Below the pieces are notes generated by a model, which did no database searches, was not told the DNA's origin, and saw only the letters and a program-made list of their open reading frames with translations. A program made the position numbers and the translations under genes. Below are positions 15,376 through 21,793 of a DNA stretch of 32,528 bases, one piece after another (position 1 is the first letter of the stretch; every line of letters begins with the position of its first letter). The stretch comes from an uncultured Clostridia bacterium (lineage in GTDB: Bacteria; Bacillota; Clostridia; Christensenellales; Borkfalkiaceae): contig CANREF010000020.1 in the NCBI GenBank assembly GCA_947629575.1, positions 1 to 32,528 on the forward strand, read 5' to 3'.

Positions 15376-17104
15376 CTGTTTCGGGCTCTTCGAGCGGAAC
15401 AAAACTCCATTTCTCGAGATCGAACAGTCCTCTATCCAGCAGTTTGAGCTTCGGAATGACGGCGAGGGACAGGAAGATCATCGTCATGAAGGGCTCATAG
15501 CACTCCTTCACCCCCATCGCTCTCCCCTTTTCCTGCAGCTCGGCGGTGCGCTTTACGACTTCCTCTGCGGGTGCGGAACTCATGAGCCCCGCAATGTCGA
15601 GGGCGAACACATCCTCCTCCCCGCCACGCACGACCGCCATGCCGCCGCCCGCCTTCCCGAGGAGGGAAACGACCCTCGCCATCGCTCCGTCGTCATCGCC
15701 CATGACGACGAGATTGTGGCTGTCGTGGGCGACCGAGATGCCGATCGCCCCGCCGTGCAATCCGAAGCCCTTCACAAGTCCCAAGCCGAGATTGCCCGTC
15801 GCAAAATGCCGTTCCACGACGGCGAGTTTGCAAAGGTCCGTCCCCTTTACGTTCACCTCTCCCTTTGGAAGGGAGACAAAGCGTTCGCTCGTATACAGTG
15901 CGTGCGGCAATACTTCCATGGCGCGGAACTTCCCGCCGCGGCTCACGATGCGGAAGCTTTCGGGCGTGATCGTACCGATCTTCACCGTTCCGCGCACCTC
16001 CGCGGGAAGATATCTCTCTCCCTCTTTGAAGAGCGGCTTTCCCCCCTCCGCCACCAAAATTCCCCTGTGGAAGACGGCTGAGACGTTGAATTCCCGCAGA
16101 TCGTCCACGAGCGCGATGTCGGCAAAATAGCGGGGAGCGAGCGCACCCATATCTTTGAGACCGTAACACTCCGCCACGTTGATCGTTGCGAGCGCAATGG
16201 CGTACTTTGCGTCCAGCCCCGCCGCGACAAGACGGCGAAGAGCGTCGTCCACATGCCCTCTTTCCGAGAGATCTGCGGCGTTCTTGTCGTCCGAGCAGAG
16301 CAGGAAACGGCGGTAGTTGTAGCCGTCGATCGCGTCCTTGGCGTCCGAAATATTATTGACGGAAGAACCGCAACGGATCTGCACGTACATCCCCCGCGCG
16401 ACCTTTTCGCGGCATTCCGCGGCAGTGAGGGATTCGTGATCGGTGAGGATGCCCCCGCAGCGATAGGCGCAGAGCGCTTCCCCCGAGACGGCGGGAGCGT
16501 GCCCGTCCACGGGCTTTCCGTTCGCGTTTGCCGCTTCGAGCTTTCTGAGCACATCTTCCTCTCCCGCGAGCACGGCGGGGAAATTCATCATCTCCCCGAG
16601 CCCGTAAAAGAGGGGGCGGGAGATCTCGTGTTCGGTCTCCCTGCCGTCGATCACCGCGCCGCTCGTCTCAAAGGGGGTGGCGGGCACGCAGGAGGGAAGC
16701 TGCAGACAGACTTCGAGAGGATTCACCCCCCCGCAGGAGAGCCGCGCAAACCCTTCCTTGATATACTCCGCGCCCGCGATGCCGCAGACATTGACGATCT
16801 CATGGGGATCGGCGACGATGAGCCCCGTTCCGCGGGGAACGGCGAGCGCCGCCCACGCCTCGGGAGAGAGCATGGAGCTCTCGATGTGGATGTGGGCGTC
16901 CATGAAGGCGGGCAGGGCGATCTTCCCCTTCCCGTCGTATTCCTCTTTCCCCGAATAGCCCTTGCCGACGGCGGCGATCCTGCCCTCCGCGATCGCAAGT
17001 TCGCCCTCCTCGAGTTCGCCCGTAAAGACGTTGTAGATCTTGATGTTTTTGATGACAAGATCGCTCTTTTCGCGCTTCATCGCGCAATCAATGAGACGTT
17101 TCAT
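15362..17104 (-). CDS. ade: Adenine deaminase
   Basis: Converts adenine to hypoxanthine and ammonia for purine salvage. The 580-residue amidohydrolase has the bacterial Ade layout. Metal-binding HxH is in PAFMDAHIHIESSMLSP (about residue 70), followed by the typical GLIVADPHEIVNVCG, VDGHAPAVSGE and DHES in the barrel, GALAPRYFADIALVDDL, and then a C-terminal domain with GFGLHGGAIGISVAHDSHN. The ATG at 17104 has no ribosome-binding site; TATAAT ends 9 bases before it, so the mRNA is probably leaderless or nearly so. The last codons carry the -35 box of a downstream promoter. No terminator is visible after the stop. Confidence 0.96.
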   Translation of the reverse strand: MKRLIDCAMKREKSDLVIKNIKIYNVFTGELEEGELAIAEGRIAAVGKGYSGKEEYDGKGKIALPAFMDAHIHIESSMLSPEAWAALAVPRGTGLIVADPHEIVNVCGIAGAEYIKEGFARLSCGGVNPLEVCLQLPSCVPATPFETSGAVIDGRETEHEISRPLFYGLGEMMNFPAVLAGEEDVLRKLEAANANGKPVDGHAPAVSGEALCAYRCGGILTDHESLTAAECREKVARGMYVQIRCGSSVNNISDAKDAIDGYNYRRFLLCSDDKNAADLSERGHVDDALRRLVAAGLDAKYAIALATINVAECYGLKDMGALAPRYFADIALVDDLREFNVSAVFHRGILVAEGGKPLFKEGERYLPAEVRGTVKIGTITPESFRIVSRGGKFRAMEVLPHALYTSERFVSLPKGEVNVKGTDLCKLAVVERHFATGNLGLGLVKGFGLHGGAIGISVAHDSHNLVVMGDDDGAMARVVSLLGKAGGGMAVVRGGEEDVFALDIAGLMSSAPAEEVVKRTAELQEKGRAMGVKECYEPFMTMIFLSLAVIPKLKLLDRGLFDLEKWSFVPLEEPETVDLP

Positions 17105-17113
17105 AGTGATTCC

Positions 17114-17142
17114 ATTATAGCACGGCGACCGCCCTTTTCCAA
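17114..17142 (-). promoter_or_regulatory. Promoter of ade (leaderless)
   Basis: The minus strand has TTGGAA (17137-17142), a 17-bp spacer and TATAAT (17114-17119). The predicted +1 is 17107, three bases before the ATG. Confidence 0.8.
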
Positions 17143-17238
17143 GCGGTCGCCCAAACTTTCCGATAATTTTATGCAGCGGGAGAGCGGCTTAAGCGAAGAA
17201 AGGCCGCTCAGCCCCCTTCGCCCCGGAAGCAGCCACGG

Positions 17239-18078
17239 CTATTTTCGCAGAACGATCTCGCAGTTGCAGGGATAGGCGGGCGCTTCCCTTATGATCTCCC
17301 CCACCGAATCCGCCACGATGACGCCCGCCCGCGGATTCTTGACCGAGTCCACGCTCCCGTTCAAACGGGCGTCTACCTCGGAATATTCAAACGCGCGGTC
17401 GCAGCCGTGAAGGGTACAGCCGACGAGTTTCAACCCCTTGCAGTAGCAAAAGGGCTGCGTCCCGTATATTTCGCAATTTTCAAAGAGGACGTCCTCCGAA
17501 TACCATGCAAGATATTCTCCGCGCACGACGCAATTTTTGACGCGCACATGCTTTGCGTGCCAGAGCATATCCTTCGTTGCAAGTTCGCACCCTTCCATGG
17601 TGAGGTCTTGGGTATATTGAAAGGAATAGTGCCCCTCGAAGGTGCAGCGTTTCAGGGAAAGTTCCCTGCTTCCGAGCAGGAAATATTCCGAAACGATCTC
17701 ACAATCTTCAAAGGACATGCCGCGGCAATACCAGCCCGCCTCGGGCGAGAGGATGCGGCAGCCTCTTACCGCCACCTCGCCGCACTCGCGAAGGAGCTTG
17801 GCGCAATCGAATTTGCTCTTTTCGATGACCCCCCTTTGGACATACCACATGGGAGCGCGGGCGCCGCTCTCCGCCTTCCCGTTGCGGAAAAGCAGCCCCT
17901 CGCAGTGCCAGAGCGGATAGCGAAGACGGAACACACAGTCTTCAACTGTGATGTTGCGGCATTCCTTGAGCGCCGATTCTCCGTCCTCTTCCCCCTCGAA
18001 CACACAATTTTTCAAGCGCGCGTCTTTGAGCCCGTACAGGGCGCGCTCCTCCCCGAACCTTCGGTTTTCAATGAACAT
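17239..18078 (-). CDS. DUF3737-family right-handed beta-helix protein
   Basis: A 279-residue protein built of short repeats of about 20 residues with a regular Cys/aromatic pattern (for example KNCVFEG, VEDCVFR, EDCEIVSEY, KRCTFEGHYSF, KNCVVRGEYLAWYSED, ENCEIYG), expected to fold as a parallel beta-helix. This repeat style and the WYS/WYC motifs match DUF3737, whose function is unknown. No signal peptide or membrane segment is visible, so it is probably cytoplasmic. The start MFIENRRFGEE at 18078 has GAGG at 5-base spacing; the longer frame reaching 18144 merely begins in the -35 box. Confidence 0.85.
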   Translation of the reverse strand: MFIENRRFGEERALYGLKDARLKNCVFEGEEDGESALKECRNITVEDCVFRLRYPLWHCEGLLFRNGKAESGARAPMWYVQRGVIEKSKFDCAKLLRECGEVAVRGCRILSPEAGWYCRGMSFEDCEIVSEYFLLGSRELSLKRCTFEGHYSFQYTQDLTMEGCELATKDMLWHAKHVRVKNCVVRGEYLAWYSEDVLFENCEIYGTQPFCYCKGLKLVGCTLHGCDRAFEYSEVDARLNGSVDSVKNPRAGVIVADSVGEIIREAPAYPCNCEIVLRK

Positions 18079-18115
18079 ATCCGCCTCGAACCTATAAACT
18101 GTTCTTTCGCAGGTT

Positions 18116-18144
18116 ATTATACAAAATCGGGGAAATATTGTCAA
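18116..18144 (-). promoter_or_regulatory. Consensus promoter of the DUF3737 gene
   Basis: The minus strand has perfect TTGACA (18139-18144), a 17-bp spacer and perfect TATAAT (18116-18121). The predicted +1 is near 18109, giving a 31-nt leader with a GAGG ribosome site. Confidence 0.92.
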
Positions 18145-18153
18145 GGATTTTGG

Positions 18154-18194
18154 AACTCTACTCTCGGTAGAGTTGATATTTTCATCGGTAGAGT
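18154..18194. promoter_or_regulatory. Possible regulator-binding site between DUF3737 and degV
   Basis: AACTCTAC and GTAGAGTT (18154-18161 and 18167-18174) form a perfect 8-bp inverted repeat. The 9-mer CGGTAGAGT occurs at 18165-18173 and again at 18186-18194, 21 bp (two helical turns) apart. The cluster begins 10 bp upstream of the DUF3737 -35 box, a usual place for an activator. Confidence 0.5.
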
Positions 18195-18255
18195 GCCAAA
18201 ATGTGGAGATAGACCTCGCTTGGAAAAGCAGAGAGCGTTTTTTGCGAAAAGTGGG

Positions 18256-18284
18256 TTGTAGTTTTCCCGATTTTGCGATATGCT
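18256..18284 (+). promoter_or_regulatory. Weak promoter of degV (leaderless)
   Basis: TTGTAG (18256-18261), 17-bp spacer, TATGCT (18279-18284). The predicted +1 is 18291, the A of the ATG. Both boxes are poor matches, but the geometry equals that of the other leaderless genes here. Confidence 0.55.
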
Positions 18285-18290
18285 AATAGT

Positions 18291-19241
18291 ATGAAAAAGG
18301 CATTCGATATTTTTGTTGACTCCGGTGCGAACATCCCGCAGGAACTTCTCAAGAGCCGCGACATCGGCATGATCTCCTATCATATGACGGTGAACGGCGA
18401 GGAGCGGATCTGCTGTGAAGAGGGCGTTCCCTTTGAGGAGACGGCAAAACAGTTTTATGCGGACATGCGCGCAGGCGCGGAGGTGAAGACTTCCCTTCTG
18501 AACGCGCAGACCTTCCACGACGTCCTTCTCCCCTCTCTCGAAGAGGGAAGAGATGTGCTGCTGTTCACGATCTCCTCGGGCATCAGCGCGACGAATAAGC
18601 AGGCGCAAGAGGCGGGAAAGGCGCTCGAGGCGGAATTCCCCGGGCGGAAAGTGTACGTCCTCGACAGCGCGAACGCCTCCATGGGCGAGGGACTTCTCGC
18701 GCTCAAGGCGGCAGACCTTCGCGATCTCGGCGAGAGCGCGGAGGCATGTGCGCGCTGGGTGGAAAAAAACGCTTACAGGCTCAATTCCTATCTCACCGTC
18801 GGCGATCTGAAATATCTCAAGCGCACGGGGCGCATTTCGGCGACGCTCGCGATCGCGGGCACGATCCTCAATATCAAGCCCGTTCTGCGGGCGGACGGCG
18901 GTCAAAACGCAAAGATCGTGTTCTACGGCAAGGAGCGCGGCAGGAAAAAGGCGCTCATGGCGCTCGCCCAAGCGTTCAAGGAACGCGCGATCGACGCGCA
19001 GGCCCAAACCGTCGCCATCTGTCATGGGGACTGCGAAGAAGACGCGAATTATCTCGCCGGCCTTCTGCGCGAAATGGGCGTCGGGGATATCATCATCGAG
19101 TACTATGACCTGTGCACGGGCTCTCATGTAGGTCCGGGGACGGTGGCGCTCTTCTTCTTCGGGAAGGACAGGCGCGGGAATCTCGCGGCGGCAGAGGCGG
19201 AAAAGAAGCCTCGCGGAAAGGTCGTGACCGATAAAATTTAA
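18291..19241 (+). CDS. DegV-family fatty-acid-binding protein
   Basis: A 316-residue DegV protein. Seen: FDIFVDSGANIP at the N-terminus, FTISSGISATNKQA (the lipid-headgroup-binding Ser region, TISSGLSGT in relatives), YVLDSANASMGEG, YLTVGDLKYLKRTGRIS, LNIKPVLRADGG and the C-terminal GSHVGPGTVALFF. Family members (FakB) bind a fatty acid and present it to the kinase FakA for phosphorylation; fakA is not in this window. The start at 18291 is preferred over the TTG at 18273, which lies in the promoter spacer. No ribosome-binding site is visible. Confidence 0.93.
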   Translation: MKKAFDIFVDSGANIPQELLKSRDIGMISYHMTVNGEERICCEEGVPFEETAKQFYADMRAGAEVKTSLLNAQTFHDVLLPSLEEGRDVLLFTISSGISATNKQAQEAGKALEAEFPGRKVYVLDSANASMGEGLLALKAADLRDLGESAEACARWVEKNAYRLNSYLTVGDLKYLKRTGRISATLAIAGTILNIKPVLRADGGQNAKIVFYGKERGRKKALMALAQAFKERAIDAQAQTVAICHGDCEEDANYLAGLLREMGVGDIIIEYYDLCTGSHVGPGTVALFFFGKDRRGNLAAAEAEKKPRGKVVTDKI

Positions 19242-19257
19242 GAGTACAAAACAAACC

Positions 19258-19300
19258 GCCGCGGCGCGCTTTCGTTTGAAAGCGCGCCGCGGCTTCTTTT
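19258..19300 (+). terminator. Terminator of degV, 16-bp perfect stem
   Basis: GCCGCGGCGCGCTTTC (19258-19273) pairs perfectly with GAAAGCGCGCCGCGGC (19278-19293) around GTTT, followed by TTCTTTTC. It starts 16 bases after the stop codon. Confidence 0.88.
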
Positions 19301-19312
19301 CTCTCTCGGCTT

Positions 19313-19378
19313 CTCCTCAGGAGGAGGGAATAGCGACCCACTACCCCCTCCTCAGGAGGGGGATTAAGGGGGTGGGCG
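19313..19378. repeat. Intergenic CCTCCT-N-AGGAGG repeats, two units
   Basis: One short unit (CTCCTCAGGAGGAG, 19313-19326) and one full unit (CCCCCTCCTCAGGAGGGGG within 19344-19362, followed by ATTAAGGGGGTGG) fill the space between the degV and metK terminators. Confidence 0.8.
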
Positions 19379-19392
19379 TCATAAATATGACA

Positions 19393-19417
19393 AGGCGCGC
19401 CGCGAAGCGGCGCGCCT
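19393..19417 (-). terminator. Hairpin terminator of metK
   Basis: AGGCGCGCCGC (19393-19403) and GCGGCGCGCCT (19407-19417) form a perfect 11-bp stem with a 3-base loop. On the minus strand it is followed by TGTCATATTTAT, a weak U-rich tail. Confidence 0.75.
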
Positions 19418-19437
19418 GAATTCCTTTCCCAAATTAT

Positions 19438-20595
19438 TTACAAATATTTTTTCAAGTCCGAGCGGTCCACAAGCTCCCACGGGTAGGCGTCGCGCCCGAA
19501 ATGTCCGTAAGAGGAAGTCTGCGCATAAATGGGTGCGCGCAGACCCAACTTCTGTATGATCGCCGCAGGGCGAAGATCGAATTCTTTCTTGACGATCTCC
19601 GCCATTTTGTCGTCCGAAAACTTCCCCGTGCCGAAAGTGTCCACGAATACGGACACGGGGCGCGCAACGCCGATCGCATAGGCAACTTGCAGTTCCATTT
19701 CGTCCGCAAGCCCCGCCGCCACCATGTTTTTGCAGATGTAACGCGCCATGTATGTGGCGCTTCTGTCCACCTTGGTGGGGTCTTTTCCCGAGAACGCCCC
19801 GCCGCCGTGCGGACACCTGCCGCCGTAAGTATCTACGATGATCTTCCTGCCCGTCAGTCCCGAATCCCCCTCCGGACCGCCGATCTCGAACCGCCCCGTG
19901 GGATTGATGAAGTACTTGGTATTTTCATCGAGAAGCTGAGCGGGAATGACTGCCTTTGCGACGAGTTCCTTCATGTCGCGCTCGATCTGTTCGTGCGAGA
20001 CGTGAGTATTGTGCTGGGCGGAAATGACGACCGTATCCACGCGCACGGGGGTCTTGCCCTCGTATTCCACGGTGACCTGCGTCTTTCCGTCGGGGCGAAG
20101 ATAATCAACGATCTTTTCCTTGCGAAGCTGCGCCAAACGGAACGCGAGCTTGTGCGCCAAGACGATGGGAAGGGGCATGAGCTCCTCGGTCTCACGGCAG
20201 GCATAGCCGAACATCATGCCCTGATCGCCCGCGCCGATGAGGTCGCACGCGTCCCCGCCCGCCTTGTTTTCGAGCGAACGATCGACGCCGAGCGCGATGT
20301 CGGGCGACTGCGCATGAACGAGCGCGATGACTTCGCACTTGTCATAGGCAAAGTCCCCCGCATAGTATCCGATTTGTTGAATGACCCTGCGCGCGATCTG
20401 TTCATAATTGACATTGGCGCGGGTGGTGACTTCCCCCGTGATGAAGAGGGTGTTATAGGCGGCGCAGCACTCCACCGCCGCGCGGGTGAACGGGTCTTGG
20501 CGCAGGAGCTCGTCCAAAATGGAATCGGAAATGCAGTCGCACACCTTGTCGGGATGCCCTTCCGTGACGCTCTCGCTCGTGAAAAATCTTCTCAT
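19438..20595 (-). CDS. metK: S-adenosylmethionine synthetase (methionine adenosyltransferase)
   Basis: Makes S-adenosylmethionine from methionine and ATP in the cytoplasm. The 385-residue protein is of normal length with all signatures: [12 protein letters not shown] at the N-terminus (ATP and Mg2+ site), [21 protein letters not shown] (about residue 115), and [16 protein letters not shown] (about residue 265) for phosphate binding. The start at 20595 (MRRFFTSES) has CGAGGAAA upstream at good spacing; the longer open frame to 20823 runs through a repeat and the promoter. The leader is only about 21 nt, too short for a SAM riboswitch. Confidence 0.98.
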   Translation of the reverse strand: MRRFFTSESVTEGHPDKVCDCISDSILDELLRQDPFTRAAVECCAAYNTLFITGEVTTRANVNYEQIARRVIQQIGYYAGDFAYDKCEVIALVHAQSPDIALGVDRSLENKAGGDACDLIGAGDQGMMFGYACRETEELMPLPIVLAHKLAFRLAQLRKEKIVDYLRPDGKTQVTVEYEGKTPVRVDTVVISAQHNTHVSHEQIERDMKELVAKAVIPAQLLDENTKYFINPTGRFEIGGPEGDSGLTGRKIIVDTYGGRCPHGGGAFSGKDPTKVDRSATYMARYICKNMVAAGLADEMELQVAYAIGVARPVSVFVDTFGTGKFSDDKMAEIVKKEFDLRPAAIIQKLGLRAPIYAQTSSYGHFGRDAYPWELVDRSDLKKYL

Positions 20596-20622
20596 GGTAT
20601 TTCCTCGCTTTGATTCTCTTTT

Positions 20623-20651
20623 ATTATAGAAAGCCTGCGCGGAAATGTCAA
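20623..20651 (-). promoter_or_regulatory. Consensus promoter of metK
   Basis: The minus strand has perfect TTGACA (20646-20651), a 17-bp spacer and perfect TATAAT (20623-20628). The predicted +1 is near 20616. Confidence 0.93.
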
Positions 20652-20681
20652 CCGAAAACAGGGTCGATCTTTTTTGAACTG

Positions 20682-20966
20682 CCCACCCCCTACCCCCTCC
20701 ACCGGAGGGGGTAGGGGGTGGGCTAAACCCTCCCATGGCGAGGGTGCTCCCGCAGGGGACGGGTGTGGTGTCCTTTATTCTGTCATTTCGACCGAAGCCG
20801 AAAGCGAAGTGGAGAAATCTCACCTTATCCTCGGCTCCTCCTTAGGAGGAGCTGGCACGAAGTGACTGAGGTGGTGAAAAATCGGAAGCTAAGGACACCA
20901 CCCCCCTACCCCCCCTCCTAAGGAGGGGGCAAGAGAGACCCCCTCCTTAGGAGGGGGACTAAGGGG
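20682..20966. repeat. Large intergenic repeat block upstream of metK
   Basis: The block opens with a perfect 19-bp stem (20682-20700 with 20704-20722, loop ACC) made of C-runs and G-runs. It continues with a TGTCATTTCGACCGAAG...GAGAAATCTC element (20779-20821), a CTCCTCCTTAGGAGGAG palindrome (20834-20850), and further units near 20900-20966 (CCCTCCTAAGGAGGG and CCCCCTCCTTAGGAGGGGG). It fills most of the 431-base gap between metK and the next gene; no credible coding sequence lies there. Confidence 0.85.
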
Positions 20967-20978
20967 GTGAGCAAGAGA

Positions 20979-21014
20979 GCCGCGGGCGAGGCGCAAATGC
21001 GCCCCGCCCGCGGC
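20979..21014 (-). terminator. GC-rich hairpin after the AT-rich orphan gene
   Basis: The arms 20979-20995 and 20998-21014 pair over 17 positions with one mismatch around a 2-base loop. On the minus strand it lies 12 bases after the stop at 21027 and is followed by TCTCTTG. A terminator role is likely, although the tail is not a clean U-run. Confidence 0.65.
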
Positions 21015-21026
21015 GGAAAGACCTTT

Positions 21027-21737
21027 TTAATTTTTCTCTCCGTAAATCCACAAAATCATATCAAGAACTTTGAAAGCAGTATAATTGACATCATATTGCT
21101 TCATGTCTTGCATGATGTCTGTGAACACATTTTTGTTCTGCGTAAAGATATTGCAAGTATTTTCCAGAAGAGTTCTCATGTCTTGATTTTGAGGGGCTTT
21201 CACACCTAACGCGCGCAAGCCTTTCATGTCATAGCTATCGTAAGCAATTACGCAGCCGTATGTACCCATCAGAATTTTGCAGACCATGAGCGGTGAAACT
21301 TTATTCTCTTTTTCAGACTTAGGCGGATATAATTTATCGTCTTGCTCCAAAGTCGCTTTTAGAATATTGTACACTGCCGTTTGCAACTCAATAGTAAGAT
21401 TGCAGTATTTCCCAACATCAAAGTTTTCGGAATACGGGTCTATGTCTTTAAGCTGTTTGTACTTGACATCAAACAGTACATCCGTTACTTGCAAAAAGAC
21501 GCGCGAACTTTTCCAAATAAACCAATCGTTGCCGCGAAACATTCCCCAACTTGCAAGATAGGCAAAGAGACGCAAAGAAAACTCCTCTTTTTCTTCAGTC
21601 GTCAATGTTTTGCCATAGAATTTGTCAAAATATTCTTTGCATGGGTCATACGAACGGAAACGATGATGTTCGTTTTTCCATCCTTCCATAAACACTTTGT
21701 AATTATCTTTGATTTCTCCAAAAGTAGCTCTTTTCAT
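21027..21737 (-). CDS. Hypothetical protein, AT-rich orphan
   Basis: A 236-residue protein that I do not recognise. It is mostly alpha-helical in character, rich in Lys, Tyr, Phe and Asp, without signal peptide, membrane segment or clear catalytic motif (it opens MKRATFGEIKDNYKVFMEGW). Its base composition is clearly more AT-rich than nearly all neighbours, which points to horizontal acquisition. Two ATGs are possible; the second (21737) is chosen because the GGAG of AAGGAG is seven bases before it, whereas it touches the first (21743). It follows the LRR lipoprotein on the same strand after a 56-base gap with a short TCGGCT/AGCCGA hairpin, so read-through is possible. Confidence 0.8.
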   Translation of the reverse strand: MKRATFGEIKDNYKVFMEGWKNEHHRFRSYDPCKEYFDKFYGKTLTTEEKEEFSLRLFAYLASWGMFRGNDWFIWKSSRVFLQVTDVLFDVKYKQLKDIDPYSENFDVGKYCNLTIELQTAVYNILKATLEQDDKLYPPKSEKENKVSPLMVCKILMGTYGCVIAYDSYDMKGLRALGVKAPQNQDMRTLLENTCNIFTQNKNVFTDIMQDMKQYDVNYTAFKVLDMILWIYGEKN

Positions 21738-21793
21738 AATCATTCTCCTTTTTGTTTATAATTTCGGCTGAGCCGATTTTGCTGAATTGAGTA

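Noticed and set aside
20596-20651. SAM riboswitch in front of metK
   Set aside because: The consensus promoter leaves a leader of only about 21 nt, with no room for a riboswitch.
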